A stretch of DNA of 64,000 nt from DATFVA01 sp963771705 (GTDB lineage: Bacteria > Bacteroidota > Ignavibacteria > Ignavibacteriales > Ignavibacteriaceae), in assembly GCA_963771705.1 (NCBI GenBank), contig CAVYUP010000008.1:1-64000 (forward strand), in the 5' to 3' direction. The position numbers and the translations under genes are program-made. Below are positions 40,749-50,208 of this stretch, piece by piece. Within the stretch, counting starts at the first letter, position 1, and each line of letters begins with the position of its first letter. The notes beneath the pieces were generated by a model. It was not told where the DNA came from. It worked only from the letters and a program-made list of their open reading frames with translations, and made no database searches.

Positions 40749-43700
40749 TCAAAATCCCTGCGAGAAATTAAATTCCCACAACCAGCTCTTATCAGGCCTG
40801 TTGAGAGGCCTTACAAAATCTACTTCACCAATCAGATAGCCGAACAAATTGATTCTTGCGACAAGTCCCGCACTGCTTACAGGTTTTCTGCCGCCTCCAG
40901 CGAACCAGGGTTTATCGTTTTGATCCCATGCAAGTCCCGTATCAAAAAATCCTCCGAATTCAATAGGGAGGAATCCATAATAGCCTTCACCTATCCCGAA
41001 TAATCCCAGGAGCGGGAAGCGAAGTTCAAAATTTGCGATAAGCATTTTACTTCCGACTATTCTGTTGAATAGATCGGTATCGGAAGCAGAAAAAGTTCCA
41101 TACTGATAACCCCTGACAAGATCAGGATATCCGAGGAATAATGGATATAATCTTTCATCCTCAGCACTTCTGCCATACCTTCCAAGGTGCAGGATTCTTC
41201 CGGCAAGGGTGAAAGGCATAATGGGCATTATATACTTCCTGTAGTCGGCTAACAGATTTGTCCAGTACAAAGTACCTACATACTCATCAGCTTCGAGTCT
41301 GTACCGTGTTCCAAGGATAGGACTTGTTGCCCCGAAGTAGCTATTATCATACACCAATGCCGCACTTGCAGTTCCAAGGTTAATTGCCGAAGGTGCACTG
41401 AGATCCTCAGTTTTATCTTCAAGGAGCTGGCCTGAAATAAGGGAAACGGCCCGGGTTTCCACACTATTATTATACGAGATATTCTGGTATCCCCCTGTAA
41501 GCTCAACCCTTAAGACCTGGCTAAAAGGATACATCAGAATACCTGTTAGTTCTCTATGAGTTTCCTGGTAAATCATTCTTTGTTCAACATAGGCCGGTTC
41601 ACCATTTATGGTCTGGCCGTATGCACCAAATCCAAGATATATCAGTGGAAGCTGCTGAGCCGCTACACCCCAGTTCCATCTGTGCGCGGTATTAAGGTAT
41701 CCGACGAACGCAGAAATTGAATTAAAGAAAGATATACCTGGATTAGTCTGCACCTGCAGAGCTGTTGATAGTGTATAATTTGAGAGCATATCGGTCCACA
41801 GCAGAGATATTCCTCCGCCGACATATGTTCCGAATCTATCAATACCGGCCGCTACTGAAGGCTGACTTATGCCGGTTAAAGAAAGGGAAGGAGAATAATC
41901 TGTAACGCTGAAGCTGCTGTCTGACATCAGACCGTAATTGGGGTCGGCAAAACTATTAACAAGAAGAGTAGAAGCTCTTGTTTCCGGCGGAAGCTTTGCT
42001 GGATCGGGTCCGCTCAGCTGTACAGGCTTTTCAGGATTAACAGTATTAAATCTGTAAATGTTGTATTTCCTTTTTTCAAAAGTGCCTACTGCTATTTCAT
42101 CATCAGGACCCGCAACCGAGAGGGCCGGACTGATATCGGTAATGCCCGTGATTCCCACAAAGAGATTTGTTATCTGAGTGATAACATCTGAGTCGAGGTT
42201 AACCTTATAAAGGTTAGTTATTCCCTGTGGTGCGGATAGGAAATAGATACTTTTACCATCGTGTGACCATTGAGGGTTAATATTTTTAGCATCATTAAAA
42301 GTTTCAATTTCAGATATTTCACCGTTATCAGGATTCATCAGCGCGATATGATATTTTCCTATATCAAGGTCTTTAAGATCAGTTGTGAATCGATCTGTCA
42401 CGAACGCTATGCTGCTTCCATCTGGGGACCAAGACGGCTGGAGTTCAGCATAAGAATCATTTGTCAGCCGTCTGAGCGAGTCGGTTTGAAGATCATAAAT
42501 AAACAAGTCTGTGAGTCCACCCTGGATGCCTGAAAAAACGATCTGCTTTCCATCCGGAGACCAGGAAGGATTTAGTATTTCGCCAAGATCTCCAAATCTT
42601 TTTTCTTTTTCGATATCACCATTATTAATATTTATTATAGAGAGTATAGGTCTTCCCTTAGTTACGGCCGGGAATATAAACTTATCACCAGCAGGATTCC
42701 ATGAACCGCCCGAATTTATAAATTCGAGACTCTCAAGATGGGGGTCAAGTTCTGTTCTTAAAATCGTTCTTTTAATTTCTCCGGTTTGAGCATCCGCAAG
42801 AAAAAGATCGATAGCGAATAAATTTTTAGAAGAGAAGAAGACCAGGTTTTTTCCATCAGGACTCAGGACAGGCGCAATATTTAGTTCTCCGCCATTATCT
42901 TCTGAGATAAGTTTTTTACCATAATTAGAAGGTCTCTTTGTTATACTCTTCAGCGAATCGTACTGGTTATGGAGAGCCGAGGCCCACAATTTCGATAAAG
43001 AATCGGGTGTGACGTGAAATAAAGTATCTATAGCGTCATTAATACTTCCGAGATAAGCTCCAGTTGTTAAAAGATCGGCAATTTTTTTATCGCCCCATTT
43101 ACCAGCGATATATGCAAGCAAGGCGTCACCATAACGATAAGGGAAATACTCAGGGTTATTCAGATCATCAACAGTAGGAATCTCATTTAGTACAGCGTCA
43201 CGCATCCACATTGCGGTAAATGGATCATCAGGTCCAAGAGTAAGAAACTCAGCCATACCCTCGACAAACCATAGAGGAAGTTTGGAAAGGTGGGGTGCCT
43301 GACCTCCGAAAGTACTTCTCATTGCTCCTGTTATATCGTATTGAAAAGCATGAACCAGTTCATGTCCTATAACGTGGTCAGTTTCACTTAGAGGACCTGC
43401 GAGTGGCAGAACTATTCTCCTTCTGAGGGGTTCAGTTACCCCGCCGACGCCCTCGCTTATCTGACCTCCTATAATATTGGTCTGCACGAATTGAGGAAAA
43501 CTTCCATACAGTACAAGAGGCTGTTTTCCATTTAACGAATCACCGAAATAAAACGACTGGCGCTTGTACCATCTTTCAGCCATAAGCGCTGCGATATGTG
43601 CACCTTTACTCTCTTCAGGGTAAAAATAAATATTGAAATTAGGAGTGTCTAAAACCTTAAATTTAAAGTCATTATACTGTACTTTATTTCTTCCAAAATA

Positions 43701-43778
43701 TTGAGAGTAAGACATACTACTTAGAAGAATGACAAGAGTTACGGTGAATAAACTGATTTGAAATTTGAAATTAGGCAT
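40749..43778 (-). CDS. Outer-membrane protein joining a gluzincin peptidase-like domain, a PD40 beta-propeller and a barrel
   Basis: This is a 1009-aa exported protein (signal peptide ends MSYSQ). Residues 30-275 hold a metallopeptidase-like domain: H139-E-L-V-H143 and E173 in FVEGMAEFL, the zinc-binding and gluzincin-type third ligand arrangement. Residues 275-590 have TolB-like PD40 repeats (SPDGKNLVFFSS, SWSPDGKQIVFSG, SWSPDGSSIAFVTDR, QWSHDGKSIYFLSA). The rest resembles an Omp85/surface-antigen barrel (LGTRYRLEADEYVGTLYWTN and others). It ends with FSQGF. A cell-surface protease or sensor is inferred. Its ATG is preceded by AGGAACGTGAA. Confidence 0.85.
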   Translation of the reverse strand: MPNFKFQISLFTVTLVILLSSMSYSQYFGRNKVQYNDFKFKVLDTPNFNIYFYPEESKGAHIAALMAERWYKRQSFYFGDSLNGKQPLVLYGSFPQFVQTNIIGGQISEGVGGVTEPLRRRIVLPLAGPLSETDHVIGHELVHAFQYDITGAMRSTFGGQAPHLSKLPLWFVEGMAEFLTLGPDDPFTAMWMRDAVLNEIPTVDDLNNPEYFPYRYGDALLAYIAGKWGDKKIADLLTTGAYLGSINDAIDTLFHVTPDSLSKLWASALHNQYDSLKSITKRPSNYGKKLISEDNGGELNIAPVLSPDGKNLVFFSSKNLFAIDLFLADAQTGEIKRTILRTELDPHLESLEFINSGGSWNPAGDKFIFPAVTKGRPILSIININNGDIEKEKRFGDLGEILNPSWSPDGKQIVFSGIQGGLTDLFIYDLQTDSLRRLTNDSYAELQPSWSPDGSSIAFVTDRFTTDLKDLDIGKYHIALMNPDNGEISEIETFNDAKNINPQWSHDGKSIYFLSAPQGITNLYKVNLDSDVITQITNLFVGITGITDISPALSVAGPDDEIAVGTFEKRKYNIYRFNTVNPEKPVQLSGPDPAKLPPETRASTLLVNSFADPNYGLMSDSSFSVTDYSPSLSLTGISQPSVAAGIDRFGTYVGGGISLLWTDMLSNYTLSTALQVQTNPGISFFNSISAFVGYLNTAHRWNWGVAAQQLPLIYLGFGAYGQTINGEPAYVEQRMIYQETHRELTGILMYPFSQVLRVELTGGYQNISYNNSVETRAVSLISGQLLEDKTEDLSAPSAINLGTASAALVYDNSYFGATSPILGTRYRLEADEYVGTLYWTNLLADYRKYIMPIMPFTLAGRILHLGRYGRSAEDERLYPLFLGYPDLVRGYQYGTFSASDTDLFNRIVGSKMLIANFELRFPLLGLFGIGEGYYGFLPIEFGGFFDTGLAWDQNDKPWFAGGGRKPVSSAGLVARINLFGYLIGEVDFVRPLNRPDKSWLWEFNFSQGF

Positions 43779-43916
43779 TTCACGTTCCTGAAAAAATTTT
43801 GTAGTTAAAAATTAGTTTAAAAATGTGCGGGGGTGGTGATTGCAGTCAAGTTCATTTACTTATTAAAAAAAATTAATATGGATTAATTCATATTTTTTTT
43901 CAAGATTGTGAACCCG

Positions 43917-44330
43917 ATGAAGATAAAAAATAGCGTCATTGCAGTTCTGGCCGGCTTTATGGCTTTTATCGCTATCAGCGGATGCGATGATAGCATAAGT
44001 GCGGATGTGAATGAGGAATTTTTTATCGCGCCAGGACAAAAAGCTGAGATCCGGGAGTCAGATTTAGAAATAACTTTTAACAGGGTTATTGAGGACTCAC
44101 GATGTCCGAAAGGAGTGGAGTGCGTTTGGGCCGGAAATGGGAAAGTAGAAATTTCTATTCAATTTGATGGTACAGAGTTCAGGGTTTATGAGCTGAATAC
44201 CAGTCTTGAACCTGATGAAATAAAGGCAGGAAATTACCGAATTCGTCTTCTAAAACTTCAGCCCTACCCCGTGAAAGACGAGGAAATTCTGCCTGAAAAA
44301 TACCGGATCCTATTGGTTGTGAAAAAATGA
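43917..44330 (+). CDS. lipoprotein of unknown function
   Basis: This is a 137-aa lipoprotein: MKIKNSVIAVLAGFMAFIAISGC has the lipobox AISGC. The mature part contains a paired-cysteine segment DSRCPKGVECVWAGNGKVEI, which I have seen in small exported proteins of many bacteria, but with no assigned role. The ATG at 43917 is preferred over GTG 43908. It is divergent from the large barrel protein and lies upstream of another lipoprotein gene with 188 bases between. Confidence 0.75.
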   Translation: MKIKNSVIAVLAGFMAFIAISGCDDSISADVNEEFFIAPGQKAEIRESDLEITFNRVIEDSRCPKGVECVWAGNGKVEISIQFDGTEFRVYELNTSLEPDEIKAGNYRIRLLKLQPYPVKDEEILPEKYRILLVVKK

Positions 44331-44352
44331 ATAGAATTGGCTAAAAATCACC

Positions 44353-44486
44353 AAATTTTCGTCTTATTTTAGTACACACTCCGTAAAAATTGCAAGTTAA
44401 TTAATTTATCTTAACATATTAGGCATAATTTTTATACATTTACTACGAAAAATTGTGCTCATGGAAATAGGCTGATACGAAAAATT
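44353..44486 (+). repeat. repeated ACGAAAAATT-like motifs upstream of the lipoprotein/activator/kinase genes
   Basis: TACGAAAAATT occurs at 44444-44454 and again at 44476-44486, a 32-base spacing close to three helical turns. A related CGTAAAAATTG is at 44382-44392, and CAAATTTTCGTC at 44352 is the same motif in reverse (GACGAAAATTTG). This cluster lies just upstream of the 44519 gene. It could be operator sites or phased A-tracts. Binding is not shown by the sequence alone. Confidence 0.45.
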
Positions 44487-44518
44487 TTCTTATTATTCCT
44501 GACTTTTTCTTCATTCAT

Positions 44519-45505
44519 ATGTATTTGCCCGAGGAAAAAATTAAAAGTTTAATAGCTTTTATACTTGTCTCAGGAATTATTTTCCTGAATTCGTGCGATG
44601 CACCGAGAGAGAATCCTCTTGATCCCAATTCAAGTGATAATCAACTTGGTAGTATCGAAGGAACTGTTCAAACTTTTAGCCTCCCGTATACACCAATTAA
44701 AGACGTCGAAGTATTCTGGAAACCAGGTAATAAAATGGTTTATTCAGATTCAAGCGGAAATTTCCTGGTGCCAAGTGTAAAAACAGAAAACGGGCAACTG
44801 ATTTTTCGTAAAGCAGGCTATCATAATGATACCGTGACAGTTGACTGGGCAGGAACCCGCAAAGTTAATGAGCAGGTTAACCTGAACAAAATACCAACGC
44901 TAGATAGTCTCTCTATTTACAGTATTGTGCAGAATTCTGCAAATCCACCGTCAGTGATGAGTGAACTTGTTATTCAGACAATGGTTAAAGATATAGATAA
45001 TGATATTGATACCGTGTATGTTATTAATGATCAGCTTGGCTTTATGAAGGCAATGGATTTTGACATAGCTTCCAAGACTTTTTTAACTGAGATTACTCCG
45101 CAGGAACTTGGACTAACGGACATTGAACAATCGATCGGACTAGAATTTGACTTCCAGGTAAGAAACGTACTTGGAGAAATTTCTATACTTCCCGGAGGTG
45201 GAGTAAAACGGATAATCAGCAGCCAGGTTACAGGTCTATTACCATCAAACGGGCAGGCAATATCTTCAGTCCCTTTCGATTTAACCTGGGATAGTTTCCA
45301 TTCAGGTTATTCATTCCGGTATAAAATTGAGATATCTACGAATGACGGAAGCCAGGTGGTATTCAGCAAAGATAATATTCCAGCACAGGATACAGCGTTA
45401 ACAATTGACAGCCTTGATGCCGGCAGCTATTGGTGGGTTATCTGGGTTATTGATAATTACAATAACAAAAATCGCTCAATTCCGGCAGCTTTTAGTGTAA
45501 AATAA
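44519..45505 (+). CDS. lipoprotein with carboxypeptidase-regulatory-like domain
   Basis: This is a 328-aa lipoprotein; the lipobox is IIFLNSC, and ENPLDPNSS follows, a common start of Ignavibacteria lipoproteins. Residues 40-115 read like a carboxypeptidase regulatory-like (CarboxypepD_reg) domain: GSIEGTVQTFSLPYTPIKDV with YSDSSGNFLVPSV. C-terminal residues 235-328 resemble a fibronectin-like domain (FDLTWDSFHSGYSFRYKIEIST). It is 12 bases upstream of the sigma-54 activator gene, so probably co-transcribed. A surface sensor is conceivable. No ribosome site is seen. Confidence 0.75.
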   Translation: MYLPEEKIKSLIAFILVSGIIFLNSCDAPRENPLDPNSSDNQLGSIEGTVQTFSLPYTPIKDVEVFWKPGNKMVYSDSSGNFLVPSVKTENGQLIFRKAGYHNDTVTVDWAGTRKVNEQVNLNKIPTLDSLSIYSIVQNSANPPSVMSELVIQTMVKDIDNDIDTVYVINDQLGFMKAMDFDIASKTFLTEITPQELGLTDIEQSIGLEFDFQVRNVLGEISILPGGGVKRIISSQVTGLLPSNGQAISSVPFDLTWDSFHSGYSFRYKIEISTNDGSQVVFSKDNIPAQDTALTIDSLDAGSYWWVIWVIDNYNNKNRSIPAAFSVK

Positions 45506-45517
45506 TGGAGAAATAAT

Positions 45518-47014
45518 TTGAGAATGAACGGGTCCACAGAGACAATCGAAAATATTAAGCAAATCGGTAAAGAACAGTTTGAGACCCTGTATAGGATCAG
45601 TCAGGCATTAAATTCAGCAACTTATCAGGACAGTCTGATAAAAGAAACACTTGACGTAATTATCCGGGTACTCCATGCAGACAGAGGTTTATTTGTAAAG
45701 TACGACTCTGAAACAAATAAGTTCTCAATCATCGGAGCCCGTAATATGGAACAGCAGAGCATCGAAGACATTTCTGTTTTTTCCTCCAGCATTCTTCAGA
45801 AAGTTATTGAACGGGGAGACCCTGTATTATATCATGATGTGCAGAACGATCCCAACATATCCCAGTTTGAAAGCATACAGATACACAACATTAAATCTAT
45901 CCTTGGTGTACCGATAAAACAAAACGATAAAGTTTGGGGTGTAATACTAGTTGACAGCAGTATAAACAGAAAAGAGTTCACTGAAGAAAATATGGTCTTC
46001 CTTGATTTCTTTTCAAATCTCGTTTCACTTGCACTCGATAGAATAACAAGGTTTGAAGCTCTTGAAGATGAGAATATAATTCTAAGGAATCAGCTGCAGG
46101 CATCGAAGAATATTCCAGAATTGGTCGGGGATAGTCCTGCCATGCAGAAACTTGCAACCCTTATTCATAAAGTTGCGGGTACTGACGCAACCGTTCTGCT
46201 TCTTGGAGAGAGCGGCACTGGTAAAGAGCTTGTTGCCAGGGCAGTACACAACCTCAGCCGGCGCAGGGAACTTCCATATCTTGCCCAATTCTGCGGATCA
46301 ATACCTGATTCCCTTCTTGAGAGCGAATTATTCGGATATAAAAAAGGAGCCTTTACTGGAGCAAATAACGATAAAAAAGGTTTATTTGAAGTAGCGGATG
46401 AGGGTACATTTTTTCTGGATGAAATAGCTGATATTTCCCTTGCTCTTCAGGCAAAACTGCTTCGGGTCCTGCAAAACAGAGAAATTATGCGACTCGGTGA
46501 TACCCAGATAATTAAGGTTGATGTAAGGGTAATAGCTGCGACGAATAAAGATTTACGACAGCTGGTTAAAGATGGGGCATTCCGGGAAGATTTGTTCTAC
46601 CGGTTGAATGTATTTCCAATCAGGGTTCCTCCATTAAGAGAACGCAGGAGTGATATACCGTTATTAGTTGATTATTTTATTAAGAAATATTCAAATGAAA
46701 ATATAAGGGTTGCATCAGCGACTTTAAAAAACCTTGAAGAGTACAGCTGGCCCGGCAACGTGAGACAGCTTGAGAATGTTCTTCAAAGAGCATTGATACT
46801 ATGCGATACGGACAAGCTGCTGCCTGAACACATTGTAATTGAAGAAGAATCAGGTGATATGGAATTCGGCGGCACACTTAGAGATTTTGAAAAAATGCTC
46901 CTCATCAAGAGGCTGAAAGAATTTAACGGAAACAGGACAGCCACTGCAAAATCGCTTGGCGTTTCTGTAAGATGGGTTCAGTTGAAACTTAAGGAGATTG
47001 AAGAAAAAGTTTAA
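45518..47014 (+). CDS. Sigma-54-dependent activator with GAF domain
   Basis: This is a 498-aa enhancer-binding protein. The N-terminal GAF domain (about 20-185) is followed by a short coiled coil. The AAA+ domain has Walker A GESGTGKE from residue 230, GAFTGA at 277-282 (intact), Walker B FFLDEIADI and FREDLFYRLNV. A Fis-type helix-turn-helix is at the end (TATAKSLGVSVRWVQLKLKE). TTG 45518 is used because GGAG lies seven bases before it; ATG at 45524 is the alternative. Its stop codon (47012-47014) abuts the kinase ATG, so they are coupled. Confidence 0.92.
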   Translation: MRMNGSTETIENIKQIGKEQFETLYRISQALNSATYQDSLIKETLDVIIRVLHADRGLFVKYDSETNKFSIIGARNMEQQSIEDISVFSSSILQKVIERGDPVLYHDVQNDPNISQFESIQIHNIKSILGVPIKQNDKVWGVILVDSSINRKEFTEENMVFLDFFSNLVSLALDRITRFEALEDENIILRNQLQASKNIPELVGDSPAMQKLATLIHKVAGTDATVLLLGESGTGKELVARAVHNLSRRRELPYLAQFCGSIPDSLLESELFGYKKGAFTGANNDKKGLFEVADEGTFFLDEIADISLALQAKLLRVLQNREIMRLGDTQIIKVDVRVIAATNKDLRQLVKDGAFREDLFYRLNVFPIRVPPLRERRSDIPLLVDYFIKKYSNENIRVASATLKNLEEYSWPGNVRQLENVLQRALILCDTDKLLPEHIVIEEESGDMEFGGTLRDFEKMLLIKRLKEFNGNRTATAKSLGVSVRWVQLKLKEIEEKV

Positions 47015-48529
47015 ATGCAGCATACTTCGACAGAAATACTATACGATAAGTTTGAGATAATCGAAACCATCAAAAAGGATGTGTACACTACGGTTTATCT
47101 CGCGAATCATATATATCTCGGGAAGAAGATCATCTTAAAAACCCTGAATACAGATGAGCTATCTGATAAGACCATCCTTGCCAGGTTTAAAAGAGAGGCG
47201 AAAATACTAGCGCAGCTTGATCATCCGAATCTTATTAAAGTCCTCGATTTCGGTATGCATAAGAACCATTTTTATATTTCTTTTGAATACTTTGAAAGCA
47301 AAAATTTAAGAAGTATAATAAGACAGAATAACTATACCCTTGAACAGAAAAGATCGCTAGTGATAAGACTAATGAAGGCTCTTAATGCTGCCCATCAGAA
47401 TCATATAGTTCACAGGGACATTAAGCCTGAAAATCTGCTTGTTAATCCAAGGCTAGAACTTAAGATAGCAGATTTCGGTCTTGCTCTGATGCAGGACGAA
47501 ACAAAACTAACAATTCAATCTTCTATTGTGGGAACCCCGAGTTATATGTCCCCCGAACAGATCAGAGGGGAAATCCTCAAACCCCAGTCGGATCTTTTTT
47601 CTGCCGGAATTGTTGCTCTTGAACTATTTACAGATGAAAACCCTTTCCTCGGGAAAGATATTAATGAAACGATAAACAAGATACTGACGTTCAGCGAAGA
47701 GGATATCGAAGCGAAGGTTTCTCATCTTCCTGAGGATATTCAAACCATACTTAAAGGACTTCTGAAAAAGAACACTGACAAAAGATTTCAGTCGGCCGAA
47801 GAAGTTTTAGGTATCCTCGGTATCCAAGCTTCAAACCATGATCTCAAAGTAGATATCGAAGAAGTTGAAGAGGAAAGAACCGGAAAGTATCTTATTTTCG
47901 GAGTTTCGATATTAGTTGCTATGATAATAATAGCAGCCGGAGTATACTATTCTCTCAAACCGGAGCAGGGAGAAGTAATTAATCCTAAACTGGCAGAAAA
48001 GAATTATACGTTTACCGATAAAAACTCACGGAATATTTTCTCGCAGAATTTCAGCCAGGAAAATGTAAATAATAGTACCACCCACTCATTACTTCCCGGA
48101 AAGCTGTTTGTTGAGGCAAAGCCGTATGCGGATGTTTATATTGATAATAAAAAAGTTGATACTACTCCGCTTGATGATTATATACAGCTTGACCCCGGGA
48201 AACATGTACTTAAGCTTGTCCATCCTGACTATCCGCCCTATGTAAGAAGAATTAATATCTCCAATGATAAAATTGAGTCGGTAAAAATCAATTTCCCGGA
48301 ACTAACAGGCAGTCTTGACTGCAAAGTACAGCCCTGGGGAGAGGTTTTTATAGACGGCAGGCATGTTGGAACCACACCTCTACGGGAACCCATAAATCTT
48401 TACCCGGGAAGGTATAACGTAGAAATTACGAATAAGCAGTATGCCGATACTTTGAAAAGGATAGTTCGTGTACATGCCAAGGACACTACAGAAGTAACTT
48501 TCAGCTTTGAGAATACTCCTACCGAGTAA
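47015..48529 (+). CDS. PknB-like Ser/Thr kinase with two PEGA domains
   Basis: This is a 504-aa membrane kinase. The kinase domain (about 10-270) has HRDIKPEN (H133), DFG, and GTPSYMSPEQ. Its glycine-rich loop is replaced by TIKKDVYTTVYLA, although the Lys in IILKTLN is present. A single membrane helix (about 291-313) leads to two extracytoplasmic PEGA domains: GKLFVEAKPYADVYIDNKKV (about 362-430) and GSLDCKVQPWGEVFIDGRHV (about 432-500). PEGA domains often bind cell-wall or surface ligands. It is adjacent to the GAF activator and may phosphorylate it or another substrate. Confidence 0.9.
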   Translation: MQHTSTEILYDKFEIIETIKKDVYTTVYLANHIYLGKKIILKTLNTDELSDKTILARFKREAKILAQLDHPNLIKVLDFGMHKNHFYISFEYFESKNLRSIIRQNNYTLEQKRSLVIRLMKALNAAHQNHIVHRDIKPENLLVNPRLELKIADFGLALMQDETKLTIQSSIVGTPSYMSPEQIRGEILKPQSDLFSAGIVALELFTDENPFLGKDINETINKILTFSEEDIEAKVSHLPEDIQTILKGLLKKNTDKRFQSAEEVLGILGIQASNHDLKVDIEEVEEERTGKYLIFGVSILVAMIIIAAGVYYSLKPEQGEVINPKLAEKNYTFTDKNSRNIFSQNFSQENVNNSTTHSLLPGKLFVEAKPYADVYIDNKKVDTTPLDDYIQLDPGKHVLKLVHPDYPPYVRRINISNDKIESVKINFPELTGSLDCKVQPWGEVFIDGRHVGTTPLREPINLYPGRYNVEITNKQYADTLKRIVRVHAKDTTEVTFSFENTPTE

Positions 48530-48594
48530 AAAATTATGCATATTGTTTAACTTTCATGTAATTTTACCCAATCCTAAGCAAAATATTTTACTCT

Positions 48595-49548
48595 ATGCAA
48601 ACTACCGTTAAAGCCTTTCTCATTTTATTCGTAGCAGCGGGGCTCTTTCTTACCGGTCGGGCTCAGGAAAGTGATTCTTCAGCTGTTAATGATTCTCTTC
48701 TCGTTCCAGGTTCGGCTGCCGATTCTTCTTTTACTTCGGATACCCTTAAGAATAAAGTTGTAAATCAGGATTCTCTGATGGCCCAGGATTCGCTGGCTCT
48801 AATGAAGCGGAAATTTGACCAATTTAAATACGGCGACGTAATTTCTATTGCTAACAAAATGCTACTTAAGAAAGCGCCGCTGACCAGGGATGAAATCCTT
48901 AATATTTATAAACTGAAAGGAATATCACACTATTCTCTATCCGAGGATGACGCCGCAAAAAAAAGTTTTATTGAGATATTAAGGATCGATACATCTTATG
49001 CGCTAGACTCTACAAAAATATCTCCCAAAATTATTTCGTTTTATAAACAAGTTAAAGCAAATTACATTCAGCAGCAGAAGGAAGTTGAGGCCAGAACCGT
49101 TGTAAGAATAGATACGGTTTATATTCCAAAAGTAGAGTACGATTTCGAGCACGAGAGCAGAGCAAAGAATGCTATAGCAAGATCGCTGATAGTTCCAGGA
49201 CTAGGGCAATTATATCTTGATGTGAATTTTAAGAGTGTTTTTCTAACAGTTCTTGGGACCGCTGCTCTATCTGCATCCGTTTATTACTTTATTCAGTCAG
49301 AAAAGAAGGAAAAGGCCTATCTTATAGAAGCCGATCCAAATATGTTAGAATCAAGGTATGCTGATTATAACGATGCCTACAAAAACAGGAACATTTCCTT
49401 AATCAGTTTCGGCGTGTTGTGGCTTTATTCACAGATCGACCTGCTTTTTCTTTCAAATGAGAATCCGGTTAATATGGTGATACATAGTTCTGCCTTTAAC
49501 TATAATCAATTACGGGGGTTAACACTGCATTTTAATTATTCTTTCTGA
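48595..49548 (+). CDS. DUF5683-domain membrane protein
   Basis: This is a 317-aa protein with a signal peptide (leader ends LTGRAQ). The middle is TPR-like (AKKSFIEILRIDTSYALDS). The C-terminal membrane part (ARSLIVPGLGQLYLDVNFKSV, then SLISFGVLWLYSQIDLLFL) is the DUF5683 region seen in many Bacteroidota. It follows the kinase by 65 bases in the same orientation. Its function is unknown, but the location suggests a membrane partner of the signalling cluster. Confidence 0.8.
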   Translation: MQTTVKAFLILFVAAGLFLTGRAQESDSSAVNDSLLVPGSAADSSFTSDTLKNKVVNQDSLMAQDSLALMKRKFDQFKYGDVISIANKMLLKKAPLTRDEILNIYKLKGISHYSLSEDDAAKKSFIEILRIDTSYALDSTKISPKIISFYKQVKANYIQQQKEVEARTVVRIDTVYIPKVEYDFEHESRAKNAIARSLIVPGLGQLYLDVNFKSVFLTVLGTAALSASVYYFIQSEKKEKAYLIEADPNMLESRYADYNDAYKNRNISLISFGVLWLYSQIDLLFLSNENPVNMVIHSSAFNYNQLRGLTLHFNYSF

Positions 49549-49658
49549 TATTCTCACCCTGCATTTCCTTTCATAACCGCGTATATTATTCGTGTTCAAA
49601 GACACATTCCTTGTATCCAAACCTCTGATTAAATGACATAATCACGCTTTTTGATCTT

Positions 49659-49673
49659 TGGCACAACATTGGT
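49659..49673 (+). promoter_or_regulatory. possible sigma-54 promoter
   Basis: TGGCACAACATTGGT resembles the sigma-54 consensus TGGCACG-N4-TTGCW: GG, then ten bases, then GT instead of the nearly invariant GC. It lies about 130 bases before the first hairpin in the non-coding gap. It is a weak match and could be chance. Confidence 0.25.
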
Positions 49674-50177
49674 TATTATCCATGCGAGACCGGGAAGAGA
49701 ACACCATATTCCAGGTATTAAGCGTTGATAATTGAAGGCTTAAAAAGGCAAAATATTTACTACAGTTTTATTTCTTAACGATCGTTCTTTTTTTAATGGG
49801 GCTTTAGTTCAGCGAAGAAGTTTCAGCAGAGACTAAAGAGTAAACGGCAAAAGCTGCTGGAAAAGCTATCATAGAATGATGTTCGTACAAAATCTAACGG
49901 AAAATTTGTACTTGAAACCCATCTTGACAGTACGGCAGCCTCCTGTACAGGCTGAAAAAGGAAGTAAGGAGTGGCGAGGTATTCTTACAGCTGGTAGAAA
50001 TCGGGAATTGCCGCTTACTCTCAGCCTCTAATAATAGCAGTTGGACCAGGGATCCAAGGAAAAGAAGGCTGCTGCTGGAAGTTTTGAATTTATTGAATAT
50101 GTACTTTTGATTTTTATTTGGCTTGGTATTTGCCTCCCCCTCGGGCAAATATATGTTCCCTCAACAAAGGCCTAACA

Positions 50178-50208
50178 CCCCTTAAGCAGCACACTTAAGG
50201 GGTTTTTT
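50178..50208 (+). terminator. strong intrinsic terminator before the WG-repeat gene
   Basis: CCCCTTAAG (50178-50186) pairs perfectly with CTTAAGGGG (50194-50202) around a seven-base loop, followed by six T residues. No gene ends near it on the plus strand, the last being 630 bases upstream, so it argues for a transcript in the gap. Confidence 0.85.

Noticed and set aside
49894..50148. 84-codon minus-strand ORF in the non-coding gap
   Set aside because: Its composition is low-complexity Ser, Leu and Lys, no family is recognisable, and it opposes the terminator-bound plus-strand structure.
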